From: Pseudomonas putida | Lineage (GTDB): Bacteria; Pseudomonadota; Gammaproteobacteria; Pseudomonadales; Pseudomonadaceae | Reading direction: 5' to 3' | Assembly: GCF_002906855.1 (NCBI RefSeq) | Contig: NZ_MINI01000038.1 | Location: forward strand, 744,001-808,000 | DNA length: 64,000 nucleotides | Shown: in pieces, positions 52,601-62,812 of the stretch | Numbering within the stretch: the first letter of the stretch is position 1 | How the letters are laid out: every line of letters starts with the position of its first letter | Notes under the pieces: model-generated | What the model was told of the DNA's origin: nothing | The model's database searches: none | Seen by the model: the letters and a program-made list of their open reading frames with translations, nothing else | Made by a program: the position numbers and the translations under genes

Positions 52601-53917
52601 TCAATATTGGTAACGCAGCAGGGCGTGGGGCAACGCATGCATGGCAAAGAATGCCAGCAATGCGATACACGCCGGCAACACCAGCCACCACACCTTCTGC
52701 GGCAGCGCAGTCAACGGCTGTCGATGCTGCACCAGCGTCAGGCTCAGCGCACACACGCAACAGGCCAGTAAGGCCCCGGCCATGATGTCGGTCGGCCAAT
52801 GCGCGCCCAGATACACCCGCGACAAGGCAATTGCCAGCGCCGGAATGCAGCCCAGCATCACCCAGGTCAGGCGCATGCGCGGCGGCATGCCGCGCCCGGC
52901 GAGTACCGCCAGGGTCAGGAAGAACGCGAACGAAGCCGAACTGTGCCCGCTGGGCATGCTGTAGCTGGTCAGCGGGTCGCTCAGTACTTCCGGGCGGGCA
53001 CGGGCGAACAGCCATTTCAGCGTGCCATTGGCCAGCGCCGTGCCAATCAGCGTGCCGCCCGCGAACAGGGCATGGCGCCACTGACGCGCCAGGAGCAGCA
53101 AGCCGGTCAGCAAACCGCCCAGGAAAAACTGAGTCTTGAAGTCGCCCAGCCGGGTCACCAGCACCACGGTGCCGTCGATCACCTTGCTACGGTGCTCCTG
53201 CACCAGCGTCATCACCCCTTGGTCGAAGGCCTGCAGGTAGGGCCAGCCAAGAAACACCGCCGTCAAGGCGATGAAACTGAGGCCGGCGATCAGTCGGGTG
53301 CCATGACGCTGATCGCGCAGGCTGCTGTTCAGGCTCAGGCCGATCAGCACCGCCAGGGTCCCGGCAATGATGCCCGCATCCAGCCAGAAGCCTTCCGGCA
53401 AAGGCAGGCGCATGGCCGCACCGGTGGCCCAGCCTGGCAGCAGATAGGCGACCGACCAGCCCGCGCCCGCCACCAGACTGACGGCGATGAAGCGTGGCAG
53501 CGGCATGTCGAACATCCCGGCGACCATCGGCAGCATCGGCCGCAGCGGGCCGATGAAGCGGCCGACCAGCAGGCTGGCAATGCCGTAGCGCTGGAAGTAG
53601 GCCTCGGCGCTGCCGATCCATTCCGGGTGGTGGCGCAGCAGCGGCAGGCGGCGGATGTTCTGGTGGAAGTACTTGCCGATGGTGTACGACAGCGCGTCCC
53701 CGAGCAGGCCGCCGAGGAACCCCAGCAGCAGGGTTTCACCCAGGCTGAAGGCGCCACTGCCCGCCAGCACGGCAACGGCGAACAGCAGTACCGTGCCTGG
53801 CACGATGATGCCGGCAATGGCCAGGCATTCCACGCAAGCCACGAGGAAAATCGCCAGGCCAAGCCACTGGGGGTGAGCACTGAGCCAGCCGGTCAGGCTG
53901 TCGAGCCATTGGCCCAT
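52601..53917 (-). CDS. DedA-PAP2 fusion membrane phosphatase
   Basis: A 438-residue inner-membrane fusion. Residues 1-200 are a DedA domain (IAGIIVPGTVLLF, GRFIGPLRPMLPMVAGMF). Residues 215-400 are a PAP2 phosphatase with all three motifs: K301 to R308-P309 (KWLFARARP), PSGH at 322-325, and SR 366-367 with H373 and D377 (SRVYLGAHWPTD). It may dephosphorylate a lipid such as undecaprenyl or phosphatidyl phosphate, with the DedA part moving the lipid. It ends 28 bases from the convergent Lon-domain gene. Confidence 0.92.
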   Translation of the reverse strand: MGQWLDSLTGWLSAHPQWLGLAIFLVACVECLAIAGIIVPGTVLLFAVAVLAGSGAFSLGETLLLGFLGGLLGDALSYTIGKYFHQNIRRLPLLRHHPEWIGSAEAYFQRYGIASLLVGRFIGPLRPMLPMVAGMFDMPLPRFIAVSLVAGAGWSVAYLLPGWATGAAMRLPLPEGFWLDAGIIAGTLAVLIGLSLNSSLRDQRHGTRLIAGLSFIALTAVFLGWPYLQAFDQGVMTLVQEHRSKVIDGTVVLVTRLGDFKTQFFLGGLLTGLLLLARQWRHALFAGGTLIGTALANGTLKWLFARARPEVLSDPLTSYSMPSGHSSASFAFFLTLAVLAGRGMPPRMRLTWVMLGCIPALAIALSRVYLGAHWPTDIMAGALLACCVCALSLTLVQHRQPLTALPQKVWWLVLPACIALLAFFAMHALPHALLRYQY

Positions 53918-53920
53918 GTT

Positions 53921-54631
53921 TCAGCTTCCTTGTTTGAGGATGAAAAAGTCTTGCCCTTCGACTTGGCCCCGTCGCAGCGGGTTCCGGGTGCAGAAACGGG
54001 CGAATTCGGCATCGACGAAGCGGTACGGCAGGTGCTCGTCGCGCCCATGGGGTATGCCCAGGCGCGCGGCCTGGATCACCCGTGGCACGGCGATGTTGCA
54101 GTCTTCGACGTACAGGCGCTCAGGGTCGAAGCGTTGCGCGTCCCAGTGCGGCACTTTCAGGCCCATGGCCTTGCACAGCAGGGTCTGCCCGGCGCACAGG
54201 CGCTCGGGTGGGCGCAGGTTGCCGCTGGCGTCGGGGTTGTTCAGCTGCATCTGTGCCAGGCTGTTGGCATCGGAGATGGCATCGACCCAAGGGTAGGCGG
54301 ACTTGATCAGTACCGCGTTGCCTGGGCCCTGGGCGCTGAAGTTGAGCGAGTCGCCACCGCGGGCGTAATACATGTAGATGTGCCCGCCGTCGAGGAACAG
54401 CGCCTTGCGTTTTTCGGTATAGCCGAGCGAGGCATGGCTGCCTTTGTCGGTGAGGTAATAGGCCTCGGTCTCGATGATCCGTGCGGCCAACCACAGGTTG
54501 CCATGCCGATGACGGATGACTTTGCCCAGTAACGCCTTGGCCAAAGTCTGGGCGTCGCGGTCGAAGAAGCTGTCAGGGAGGGCGCGTGCAGGGCAGGGAG
54601 CTGGGGCTGGCATGCTGGCGGTTCGTGGCAT
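53921..54631 (-). CDS. mpg: 3-methyladenine DNA glycosylase (AAG/MPG type)
   Basis: A 236-residue DNA repair glycosylase of the AAG fold that removes alkylated purines. Family segments: LPDSFFDRDAQTLAKALLGK, IIETEAYYLTDKGSHASLGYT (catalytic Glu and water-binding region) and GGHIYMYYARGGDSLNF. Start is uncertain: ATG 54631 or 54613, neither with a clear ribosome site. It is next to the DedA-PAP2 gene on the same strand, three bases apart. Confidence 0.9.
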   Translation of the reverse strand: MPRTASMPAPAPCPARALPDSFFDRDAQTLAKALLGKVIRHRHGNLWLAARIIETEAYYLTDKGSHASLGYTEKRKALFLDGGHIYMYYARGGDSLNFSAQGPGNAVLIKSAYPWVDAISDANSLAQMQLNNPDASGNLRPPERLCAGQTLLCKAMGLKVPHWDAQRFDPERLYVEDCNIAVPRVIQAARLGIPHGRDEHLPYRFVDAEFARFCTRNPLRRGQVEGQDFFILKQGS

Positions 54632-54777
54632 TAAAGGCGGGGATGATAGCAATGAATAGCTTAATCGAGGCTTAACCGGGACAGTTCGATAAGCGCAGTT
54701 ACATCTTTCTTATGGATTCTTGCGAGCCATTTTCTACCATCCGCCACCCGCCGCTGGGCGTATACCTGCGCGACAGT

Positions 54778-54783
54778 TATAAT
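54778..54783 (+). promoter_or_regulatory. Putative -10 element of the proA operon
   Basis: A perfect TATAAT, 34 bases before the proA ATG. The -35 region is weak. Confidence 0.55.
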
Positions 54784-54817
54784 CAGCCGATTTCCCCTTC
54801 GCCAAGACACCGAACCC

Positions 54818-56089
54818 ATGACTGAGTCCGTTCTTGACTACATGACCCGCCTGGGTCGCGCCGCTCGCCAGGCTTCCCGCGTCATCGCACGTGCCAGCAC
54901 CGCGCAGAAGAACCGCGCCCTGCAGGCCGCCGCCGATGCGCTGGATGCTGCGCGCGCCGAGCTTGCCGCAGCCAACGAACTGGACTTGGCCGCCGGCCGT
55001 GCCAATGGCCTGGAGCCCGCGCTGCTTGACCGCCTCGCACTGAGTCCCGCGCGCATCGACGGCATGATCACCGGCTTGCGCCAGGTGGCCAGCCTGCCAG
55101 ACCCGGTCGGCGCGATCCGCGACATGAGCTACCGCCCGTCGGGCATTCAGGTCGGCAAGATGCGGGTGCCACTGGGAGTGATCGGGATCATCTACGAGTC
55201 GCGTCCGAACGTGACCATCGATGCCGCCAGCCTGTGCCTGAAATCGGGCAACGCCACCATCTTGCGTGGGGGCTCCGAGGCCATTCATTCCAACCGCGCT
55301 ATCGCCATCTGCATCCAGCGTGGCCTGGCTGCGGCGGGCCTGCCGGCTGCCGTGGTGCAGGTGGTCGAGACCACTGATCGCGAAGCCGTTGGCGCCCTGA
55401 TCAGCATGCCCGAGTTCGTCGATGTCATCGTGCCGCGCGGCGGCCGTGGCCTGATCGAGCGCATCAGCCGCGATGCCCGCGTGCCGGTCATCAAGCACCT
55501 GGACGGCATCTGCCACGTCTATGTGGCCGAGCACGCCGATCTGGACAAGGCCTGGCGCGTGGCATTCAACGCCAAGACTTACCGCTACGGCATTTGCGGC
55601 GCGATGGAAACCCTGCTGGTCGACCAGCGCGTGGCCGAAGGCTTCCTGCCGGAAATGGCCCGCCGCTTCCAGGAGAAGGGCGTCGAGCTGCGTGGCTGCG
55701 AGCTCACGCGTGCGCTGATCGACGCCAAGCCGGCCACTGAAGACGACTGGCACACCGAGTACCTCGACGCGATCCTGTCGATCCGCGTCGTCGACGGCCT
55801 GGACCAGGCCATCGAGCACATCAACCAGTACGGCTCGCACCACACCGACTCGATCATCACCGAACACCAGGGCCAGGCCCGCCAGTTCATGGCCGAGGTC
55901 GATTCGGCATCGGTGATGCTCAACACCCCGACCTGCTTCGCCGATGGCTTCGAGTATGGCCTGGGCGCGGAAATCGGTATTTCCACCGACAAGCTGCACG
56001 CCCGCGGCCCGGTCGGCCTGGAAGGCCTGACCTGCGAGAAGTACGTGGTGATCGGTGACGGCCAGCTGCGTGGCCAGGAGTCCTGCTGA
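54818..56089 (+). CDS. proA: Gamma-glutamyl phosphate reductase
   Basis: ProA reduces gamma-glutamyl phosphate to the semialdehyde in proline synthesis. The 423-residue aldehyde-dehydrogenase-fold protein has [42 protein letters not shown] and the catalytic Cys segment [14 protein letters not shown] good TATAAT lies upstream. It is the first gene of the proA-nadD-rsfS-rlmH run. Confidence 0.97.
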   Translation: MTESVLDYMTRLGRAARQASRVIARASTAQKNRALQAAADALDAARAELAAANELDLAAGRANGLEPALLDRLALSPARIDGMITGLRQVASLPDPVGAIRDMSYRPSGIQVGKMRVPLGVIGIIYESRPNVTIDAASLCLKSGNATILRGGSEAIHSNRAIAICIQRGLAAAGLPAAVVQVVETTDREAVGALISMPEFVDVIVPRGGRGLIERISRDARVPVIKHLDGICHVYVAEHADLDKAWRVAFNAKTYRYGICGAMETLLVDQRVAEGFLPEMARRFQEKGVELRGCELTRALIDAKPATEDDWHTEYLDAILSIRVVDGLDQAIEHINQYGSHHTDSIITEHQGQARQFMAEVDSASVMLNTPTCFADGFEYGLGAEIGISTDKLHARGPVGLEGLTCEKYVVIGDGQLRGQESC

Positions 56090-56090
56090 G

Positions 56091-56750
56091 TTGAGCAAGG
56101 CCCAGGCAGTCCGGCGCATCGGCATTCTTGGCGGTACCTTCGACCCCGTGCACATCGGCCACCTGCGCAGCGCGCTGGAGGTGGCCGAGTTCATGGCGCT
56201 TGATGAGCTGCGCCTGTTGCCCAACGCCCGCCCGCCACACCGCGATACCCCGCAGGTGGCGGCGCAGGATCGCCTGGCCATGGTCCGTGAAGCAGTGCAG
56301 GGCGTTGACTGCCTCAGCGTCGATGCCCGCGAGCTGGAGCGCGACAAACCGTCGTACACCATCGACACGCTGGAGTCGATCCGCGCCGAGCTGGGCGTCG
56401 ACGACCAGCTGTTCCTGGTGCTCGGCTGGGATGCCTTCTGCGGCCTGCCCACCTGGCACCGCTGGGAAGAACTGCTGCAACACTGTCACGTCCTGGTGCT
56501 GCAACGCCCGGATGCCGACGTTGAACCCCCTGACGAGTTGCGCAACCTGTTGGCTGCGCGCTCGGAGAGCGATCCCACCGCCATGTCCGGCCCGGCGGGG
56601 AATATTTCGTTCGTCTGGCAGACGCCGCTCGCGGTGTCGGCTACACAGATCCGACAGCTGCTGGCCAGCGGCAAATCGGTGAGGTTCCTGGTGCCGGACG
56701 CCGTACTGGCCTACATCGAGGCGCACGAACTGTATCGTGCCCCTAACTGA
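56091..56750 (+). CDS. nadD: Nicotinate-nucleotide adenylyltransferase
   Basis: NadD makes nicotinate adenine dinucleotide, the step before NAD. The 219-residue protein has [18 protein letters not shown] at residues 10-27 and the C-terminal [27 protein letters not shown]. The start used here is TTG 56091 (SKAQAVRR), with AGGAG ten bases upstream and one base after the proA stop. A GTG at 56055 inside proA would add 12 residues and is the main alternative. Confidence 0.93.
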   Translation: MSKAQAVRRIGILGGTFDPVHIGHLRSALEVAEFMALDELRLLPNARPPHRDTPQVAAQDRLAMVREAVQGVDCLSVDARELERDKPSYTIDTLESIRAELGVDDQLFLVLGWDAFCGLPTWHRWEELLQHCHVLVLQRPDADVEPPDELRNLLAARSESDPTAMSGPAGNISFVWQTPLAVSATQIRQLLASGKSVRFLVPDAVLAYIEAHELYRAPN

Positions 56751-56794
56751 CGGTGCCCCAGGGCGCCTCATTCAAACGAGTTGAAGAGTTTTAT

Positions 56795-57217
56795 ATGAGC
56801 AAGCAGAAAATCAATGGCGAAGCACTGGTCAAACTGACCATCAGCGCCCTGGAAGACGTCAAGGCCCAGGACATCCAGGTCATCGACGTGCGCGAAAAGC
56901 ACAGCCTGACCGACTACATGATCATTGCCACCGGTACCTCCAACCGCCAGATCAACGCGATGCTGGAAAAGGTCCGTGAAACGGTCAAGAAAGAAGGCGC
57001 GCAGCCGCTGGGCGAGGAAGGCAAGGGCGACAGCGACTGGGTACTGCTGGACCTGAACGACGTCATCGTGCACATGATGACCGCCGCTGCCCGTCAGTTC
57101 TACGACCTGGAGCGCCTGTGGCTGGGTGCCGAGCAGAGCCGTGCCGTTGATGCCAAGCACCACAGCCCGGAAAACGCCAGCGACTACTTCACCGACAAGC
57201 TGAAAGACCGGGAATAA
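56795..57217 (+). CDS. rsfS: Ribosome silencing factor RsfS
   Basis: RsfS binds ribosomal protein L14 and stops subunit joining when nutrients run short. The 140-residue protein shows ALEDVKAQDIQVIDVREKHSLTDYMIIATGTS and WVLLDLNDVIVHMM ... FYDLERLW, the family core. Start 56795 has GAAGAG upstream. It lies between nadD and rlmH, the usual arrangement. Confidence 0.96.
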   Translation: MSKQKINGEALVKLTISALEDVKAQDIQVIDVREKHSLTDYMIIATGTSNRQINAMLEKVRETVKKEGAQPLGEEGKGDSDWVLLDLNDVIVHMMTAAARQFYDLERLWLGAEQSRAVDAKHHSPENASDYFTDKLKDRE

Positions 57218-57226
57218 GGAAGCGTC

Positions 57227-57694
57227 GTGCGTCTGCGCCTGATCGCGGTCGGCTCGCGCATGCCCAAGTGGGTCGAGGAAGGCTGGCATGAATATGCCAA
57301 GCGCCTGCCCCAGGAGCTGTCGCTCGAGCTGGTGGAAATCCCGCTGAACACCCGTGGCAAGAATGCCGACGTCGCCCGCCTGATCCGTCAGGAGGGCGAA
57401 GCCATGCTGAGCAAGGTTCAGCCTGGGGAACGCATCGTCACCCTCGAGGTCCATGGCAAGCCCTGGAGTACCGAGCAGCTGGCAACTGAGCTGGACCGCT
57501 GGCGCCTGGATTCGCGCACGGTGAATTTGATGGTGGGCGGCCCGGAAGGGCTGGCGCCTGAGGTCTGTGCGCGCGCCGAGCAACGCTGGTCGCTGTCGCC
57601 GCTGACCCTGCCGCACCCGTTGGTAAGGATACTCATCGGCGAGCAGATCTACCGCGCCTGGACCGTGTTGTCCGGGCACCCTTACCACAAATGA
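57227..57694 (+). CDS. rlmH: 23S rRNA pseudouridine-1915 N3-methyltransferase
   Basis: RlmH is a SPOUT methyltransferase acting on pseudouridine 1915 of 23S rRNA. Its 155 residues include [42 protein letters not shown] and the knot region [14 protein letters not shown] with [25 protein letters not shown] start, nine bases after rsfS. Confidence 0.97.
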   Translation: MRLRLIAVGSRMPKWVEEGWHEYAKRLPQELSLELVEIPLNTRGKNADVARLIRQEGEAMLSKVQPGERIVTLEVHGKPWSTEQLATELDRWRLDSRTVNLMVGGPEGLAPEVCARAEQRWSLSPLTLPHPLVRILIGEQIYRAWTVLSGHPYHK

Positions 57695-57710
57695 GCCTGT
57701 AAGCAGTCCG

Positions 57711-59600
57711 ATGTCGCAGCCGATCCGTCTCAAGGACCACGAGAAAGACGCCCGCCTGGTGCGTAACCGCGTCGTGGTCGGCGCGGTGGCGGTCATCCTG
57801 CTCATCTGCGTGCTGGTCGCGCGGCTGTACTACCTGCAGATCATCCAGTACGACTATCACTCGACGCTGTCGGAGAACAACCGGGTGCATGTGCAGCCGA
57901 TTCCGCCTACACGTGGCCTGATTTTCGACCGCAACGGGGTGATCATCGCCGACAACCGGCCTAGCTTCAGTCTGTCGATGACCCGCGAACGCGCAGGCAA
58001 CTGGCAGGAAGTGCTGGATAACATCGTCGAAGTGCTTGACCTGACAGCGGACGACCGGGCGCTGTTCGAGAAGCGCATGAAGCAGGGGCGTCGGCCGTTC
58101 GAGCCGGTGCCGATCCTGTTCGAGCTGAACGAAGAGCAGATCGCCCGCGTGGCGGTCAACCAGTTCCGCCTGCCGGGTGTGGAAGTCGTCGCCCAGCTGG
58201 TGCGCCACTACCCACAGGGCGCGCACTTCGCTCATTCGGTCGGTTATGTCGGCCGGATCAACGAAAAAGAGCTGAAAACCCTCGATCCGGTCAACTACAG
58301 CGGCACCCACCATATCGGCAAGACCGGCATCGAGCGCTTCTACGAGCCCGAGCTGCATGGTCAGGTCGGTTATGAGGAAGTCGAGACCAACGCTCGCGGC
58401 CGGGTGCTGCGGGTGCTCAAGCGCACCGACCCGAAGCCGGGCAAGGACATCGTGCTGAGCCTCGACATCAAGCTGCAGGAAGCCGCCGAGGCCGCCCTGG
58501 GTGGCCGACGTGGCGCAGTGGTGGCGCTCGACCCGCGTACAGGTGAGGTGCTGGCGATGGTCAGCCAGCCGAGTTTCGACCCCAATCTGTTCGTCACCGG
58601 CATCAGCTTCAAGGCCTATGCCGAGCTGCGTGATTCGATCGACCGGCCACTGTTCAACCGCGTGCTTCGTGGCCTGTACCCGCCGGGCTCGACCATCAAG
58701 CCGGCGGTGGCCATCGCCGGCCTCGACAGCGGGGTGGTCAATGCCAGCAGCCGAGTATTCGACCCTGGCTACTATCAGTTGCCCAACTACGATCACAAAT
58801 ACCGTAACTGGAACCGTACCGGTGACGGTTGGGTCGACCTGGACACCGCGATCATGCGCTCCAACGACACCTACTTCTACGACCTTGCCCACAAGATGGG
58901 TATCGATCGGCTGTCCGGCTACATGAACAAGTTCGGCATCGGCCAGAAGGTTGCCCTCGACATGTTCGAGGAGTCGCCCGGGCTGATGCCGTCGCGCGAG
59001 TGGAAGCGCGCCACCCGCCGCCAAGCCTGGTTCCCGGGTGAGACACTGATTCTCGGCATCGGCCAGGGCTATATGCAGGCCACGCCGCTGCAGCTGGCCC
59101 AGGCCACCGCGCTGATCGCCAACAAGGGCGTGTGGAACCGTCCGCACCTGGCCAAGACCATCGAAGGCCAGCCGCCGGTGGACCCCAACCCGATGGAAGA
59201 CATCGTCCTGCGCGACAAGTCTGACTGGGCCAAGGTCACCCACGGCATGGAGCAGGTGATGCACAACGCCCGCGGTACCGCGCGCAAGGCCGCAGCCGGC
59301 GCCCAATACCGCATCGCCGGCAAGAGCGGTACCGCTCAGGTGGTAGCGATCAAGCAGGGCGAGAAGTACGACCGCAACAAACTCCAGGAGCGCCACCGCG
59401 ACCACGCGCTGTTCGTGGCCTTTGCCCCGGCCGACGATCCGAAGATCGTGGTTTCGGTGATGGTCGAGAACGGTGAGTCCGGCTCCGGCGTCGCCGCGCC
59501 AGTGGTGCGGCAGATCATGGACGCCTGGCTGCTCGACGAGAGCGGCCGGCTGAAAAGCGAATTCGCGCCTGCCACCGTCGCCCAGGAAACGGCCCAGTGA
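57711..59600 (+). CDS. mrdA: Penicillin-binding protein 2
   Basis: PBP2 is the class B transpeptidase of lateral wall elongation. The 629-residue protein has a short cytoplasmic tail, one membrane helix near residues 21-42 and a transpeptidase domain with S327-T-I-K330 (PPGSTIKP), S384-N-D (MRSNDTYFYD) and K538-S-G-T541 (AGKSGTAQV). It overlaps rodA by four bases; RodA is the partner glycosyltransferase. Confidence 0.98.
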   Translation: MSQPIRLKDHEKDARLVRNRVVVGAVAVILLICVLVARLYYLQIIQYDYHSTLSENNRVHVQPIPPTRGLIFDRNGVIIADNRPSFSLSMTRERAGNWQEVLDNIVEVLDLTADDRALFEKRMKQGRRPFEPVPILFELNEEQIARVAVNQFRLPGVEVVAQLVRHYPQGAHFAHSVGYVGRINEKELKTLDPVNYSGTHHIGKTGIERFYEPELHGQVGYEEVETNARGRVLRVLKRTDPKPGKDIVLSLDIKLQEAAEAALGGRRGAVVALDPRTGEVLAMVSQPSFDPNLFVTGISFKAYAELRDSIDRPLFNRVLRGLYPPGSTIKPAVAIAGLDSGVVNASSRVFDPGYYQLPNYDHKYRNWNRTGDGWVDLDTAIMRSNDTYFYDLAHKMGIDRLSGYMNKFGIGQKVALDMFEESPGLMPSREWKRATRRQAWFPGETLILGIGQGYMQATPLQLAQATALIANKGVWNRPHLAKTIEGQPPVDPNPMEDIVLRDKSDWAKVTHGMEQVMHNARGTARKAAAGAQYRIAGKSGTAQVVAIKQGEKYDRNKLQERHRDHALFVAFAPADDPKIVVSVMVENGESGSGVAAPVVRQIMDAWLLDESGRLKSEFAPATVAQETAQ

Positions 59601-60742
59601 AGAACAATTTCGATCGCATGCTCTCCAGCGAGGACGTGATGCGTCGACGCGCCAGCTTCCTGCAGCGCATCCACATCGACGGCCCCTTGTTGATCATCCT
59701 GCTGACCCTTGCGGCCGGCAGCCTGTTCGTCCTCTATTCGGCTAGCGGCAAGAACTGGGACCTGCTGCTCAAGCAGGCTACCTCGTTCGGCATCGGCCTG
59801 GTCTCGATGTTCGTCATCGCCCAGCTGGAGCCACGCTTCATGGCGCGCTGGGTACCGCTGGCGTATCTGGTCGGGGTGTTCCTGCTGGTGGTGGTGGACG
59901 TCATGGGCCACAACGCCATGGGCGCCACGCGCTGGATCAACATCCCCGGGGTGATCCGCTTCCAGCCCTCGGAATTCCTCAAGATCATCATGCCGGCGAC
60001 CATCGCCTGGTACCTCTCCAAGCGCACCTTGCCGCCGCACCTGAAACACGTGGCAATAAGCCTGGTGTTGATCGGCGTGCCGTTCATTCTTATCGTCCGT
60101 CAGCCTGACCTGGGCACGGCGCTGCTGATTCTCGCCTCCGGTGCATTCGTGCTGTTCATGGGTGGTCTGCGCTGGCGCTGGATCCTCAGCGTGCTCGCGG
60201 CGACGGTGCCGGTGGCGGTGGCGATGTGGTTTTTCGTGATGCACGACTACCAGAAGCAGCGTGTACTGACCTTCCTCGACCCGGAGAGCGACCCGCTGGG
60301 TACCGGCTGGAACATCATCCAGTCGAAGGCGGCGATCGGCTCCGGTGGCGTGTTTGGCAAGGGCTGGCTGCTGGGTACTCAGTCGCACCTGGACTTCCTG
60401 CCGGAGAGCCACACCGACTTCATCATTGCGGTGCTTGGCGAAGAGTTCGGCTTGGTCGGTATCTGCCTGCTGCTGATCGTCTACCTGCTGCTGATCGGCC
60501 GCGGGCTTATGATCACCGCACAGGCGCAGACCCTGTTTGGCAAGCTGCTCGCGGGCAGCCTGACCATGACCTTCTTTGTGTATGTGTTCGTCAATATCGG
60601 TATGGTCAGCGGCTTGTTGCCCGTGGTGGGCGTGCCGCTGCCCTTCATTAGCTATGGCGGAACTTCGTTGGTGACGCTGCTGTCAGCGTTTGGCGTTCTG
60701 ATGTCGATCCACACGCACCGCAAGTGGATTGCGCAGGTTTGA
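59597..60742 (+). CDS. rodA: Rod-shape-determining peptidoglycan polymerase RodA
   Basis: RodA is the SEDS glycosyltransferase that works with PBP2. The 381-residue product has ten hydrophobic segments and SEDS motifs: GATRWINIPGVIRFQPSEFLKI, RQPDLGTALLI and the end segment GLLPVVGVPLPFISYGGTSL. GTG 59597 overlaps the mrdA stop; an ATG at 59639 would give a 367-residue protein and is also possible. Confidence 0.97.
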   Translation: MKNNFDRMLSSEDVMRRRASFLQRIHIDGPLLIILLTLAAGSLFVLYSASGKNWDLLLKQATSFGIGLVSMFVIAQLEPRFMARWVPLAYLVGVFLLVVVDVMGHNAMGATRWINIPGVIRFQPSEFLKIIMPATIAWYLSKRTLPPHLKHVAISLVLIGVPFILIVRQPDLGTALLILASGAFVLFMGGLRWRWILSVLAATVPVAVAMWFFVMHDYQKQRVLTFLDPESDPLGTGWNIIQSKAAIGSGGVFGKGWLLGTQSHLDFLPESHTDFIIAVLGEEFGLVGICLLLIVYLLLIGRGLMITAQAQTLFGKLLAGSLTMTFFVYVFVNIGMVSGLLPVVGVPLPFISYGGTSLVTLLSAFGVLMSIHTHRKWIAQV

Positions 60743-60759
60743 ATAAGGTGAAGAATTTC

Positions 60760-61770
60760 ATGCAAGCAGTGCGTAACTGGGCTGCCCGTTGTGCGCCGTG
60801 GATCGGCGCGGTGGGCCTGTTCGGCGCTGTACAGCTGGCCCATGCCGGCGATTACGACGGCTCGCCGCAAGTGACCGAGTTCGTGCTCCAGATGAGCCGC
60901 GACAATGGGTTTGCCCCCGAGCAATTGAATGGTGTGTTTCGCGAGGTGCAGCGCAAGCAGTCGATCCTCGACGCCATCTCGCGCCCGGCCGAACGGGTCA
61001 AGCCGTGGAAGGAATACCGGCCGATGTTCATCACCGACGCGCGCATCGCCCGTGGCGTTGACTTCTGGCGCCAGCACGAAGCGGTGCTGGCCCGTGCCGA
61101 GCGAGAATATGGCGTGCCGGCGCAGTACATCGTCGCGATCATCGGCGTGGAAACCTTCTTCGGCCGCAACACCGGCAATTACCGGGTGATCGATGCCTTG
61201 TCGACCCTGGCCTTCGACTACCCGCCGCGCGCGGAATTCTTCCGCAAGGAACTGCGTGAGTTCCTGCTGCTGGCCCGTGACGAGCAGATCGATCCGCTCA
61301 CCCTCAAGGGTTCTTATGCCGGGGCCATGGGCCTGCCGCAGTTCATGCCGAGCAGCTTCCGCAACTACGCGGTGGACTTTGACGGCGACGGCCACATCAA
61401 TATCTGGAACAACCCCGACGACGCCATCGGCAGCGTGGCCAGCTACTTCAAGCGCCATGGCTGGGTAGCCGGCGAGCGCGTGGTCAGCCGCGCCCAGGTC
61501 AGTGGCGCACAGGCGGATCTCGGCCTGACCACCGGTATCGAGCCGGCGAAAACCTTCGGGGAGTTGCGGGCGCTGGGGTGGTCGAGCCATGATGCTTTGC
61601 GCGATGATCTGCCGGTTACTGCCTTCCGCCTGGATGGCGACAAAGGCCCCGAGTACTGGATGGGCCTGAAGAACTTCTACGCGATCACTCGCTACAACCG
61701 CAGCGTGATGTATGCCATGGCGGTGCATCAGCTTGCGGAACAGCTGGTCCAAGTACGGGGCGTCAAGTAA
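60760..61770 (+). CDS. mltB: Membrane-bound lytic murein transglycosylase B
   Basis: MltB cleaves murein glycan strands to 1,6-anhydro products. The 336-residue protein has a signal peptide (AVRNWAARCAPWIGAVGLFG, cut near AHAGD), no lipobox cysteine at the cleavage point, and a lysozyme-like domain with the catalytic Glu in IIGVETFFGRNTGNYRVIDAL and later GAMGLPQFMPSSF. ATG 60760 has AAGGTG nine bases upstream; GTG 60748 is an alternative. It overlaps rlpA by one base. Confidence 0.94.
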   Translation: MQAVRNWAARCAPWIGAVGLFGAVQLAHAGDYDGSPQVTEFVLQMSRDNGFAPEQLNGVFREVQRKQSILDAISRPAERVKPWKEYRPMFITDARIARGVDFWRQHEAVLARAEREYGVPAQYIVAIIGVETFFGRNTGNYRVIDALSTLAFDYPPRAEFFRKELREFLLLARDEQIDPLTLKGSYAGAMGLPQFMPSSFRNYAVDFDGDGHINIWNNPDDAIGSVASYFKRHGWVAGERVVSRAQVSGAQADLGLTTGIEPAKTFGELRALGWSSHDALRDDLPVTAFRLDGDKGPEYWMGLKNFYAITRYNRSVMYAMAVHQLAEQLVQVRGVK

Positions 61771-62771
61771 TGCGCGCAATCCTCTCTGGCAACATCTTCA
61801 AACTGCTGACCTGCATGACCGTCGGCATGCTGCTGGTCAGCTGTTCTTCCAGCCGCCCGACCTCACAGGGCAGTGGCAACGTCGTCCGCTCGCAGCCCGG
61901 CCTGGACATCAACCGTGCCCACAAGGACGGTGCGCCGTGGTGGGATGTGGACGTCAACAAGATCCCCGATGCCACCCCGACCATGCATACCGGTGCCTAT
62001 AAGGCCAACCCGTACACCGTGTTGGGCAAGACCTACTATCCGATGCAGGACGCGCGCAACTATCGTGCCGAGGGCACAGCGTCGTGGTACGGCACCAAGT
62101 TCCACGGCCAGAACACCGCCAACGGTGAGCTGTACGACCTGTACGGCATGAGTGCGGCGCACAAGACCCTGCCATTGCCGGCCTATGTAAGGGTGACCAA
62201 CTTGGCCAACGGCCGCAGTGTGATCCTGCGGGTCAACGACCGTGGCCCGTTCTATTCCGACCGCATCATCGACCTGTCCTACGCCGCAGCGAAGAAGCTC
62301 GGCTACGCCGAGATCGGAACCGCGCACGTGCGAGTGGAGGGTATCGATCCGCAGCAATGGTGGGCACAGAAGGGCCAGCAGCCGCCGTTGATGCTGAAAG
62401 AGCCGCAGGTCGCCCAGACCCAGGCGATTCCGGCCAGCACCGGGCGGGTCGAGCAGTGGACCCCGCCGCCGCAGCAGCACGCGGCGCCAGTGGTGCCGGT
62501 GCAGGTGGGTGGCGGCAACGTGCCAGCTGGCGCTGCTGGCAACGTCCTTCAGGTGGGCGCCTTCGCCAACCCGGATGCTGCCGAACTGCTGCGCTCCAAG
62601 CTCAGCACCATGGTCAGCGCGCCGGTATTCATCAGCTCCATCGTGCGTAACCAGCAAACCCTGCACCGCGTGCGCCTGGGGCCGTTCAGCAGCCAGGGCG
62701 AGATCCAGCAGGCACAAGACAGCATTCGCCTGGCGAACCTTGGCCAGGCCAAGCTGGTCACAGCTGACTGA
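61770..62771 (+). CDS. rlpA: Septal ring lytic transglycosylase RlpA
   Basis: RlpA is an outer-membrane lipoprotein that cuts peptide-free (naked) glycan strands at the septum. The 333-residue protein has lipobox LLVSC (C25), a DPBB domain around 95-185 (GTASWYGTKFHGQNTANGE, VRVNDRGPF-type segment VILRVNDRGPFYSDRIIDLS) and a C-terminal SPOR domain (LQVGAFANPDAAELLRSKL) that finds denuded glycans. A Pro/Gln-rich linker joins them. Confidence 0.96.
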   Translation: MRAILSGNIFKLLTCMTVGMLLVSCSSSRPTSQGSGNVVRSQPGLDINRAHKDGAPWWDVDVNKIPDATPTMHTGAYKANPYTVLGKTYYPMQDARNYRAEGTASWYGTKFHGQNTANGELYDLYGMSAAHKTLPLPAYVRVTNLANGRSVILRVNDRGPFYSDRIIDLSYAAAKKLGYAEIGTAHVRVEGIDPQQWWAQKGQQPPLMLKEPQVAQTQAIPASTGRVEQWTPPPQQHAAPVVPVQVGGGNVPAGAAGNVLQVGAFANPDAAELLRSKLSTMVSAPVFISSIVRNQQTLHRVRLGPFSSQGEIQQAQDSIRLANLGQAKLVTAD

Positions 62772-62812
62772 CAGTTCTGTGGGGCCCCTGGCCCCCACAA
62801 ACTGTCGGTTTT
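62770..62812 (+). terminator. Intrinsic terminator after rlpA
   Basis: GACAGTT(C)TGTGGGG pairs with CCCCACA(A)ACTGTC, and a GGTTTTG T-run follows. It separates the mrdA-rlpA operon from dacA. Confidence 0.8.
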
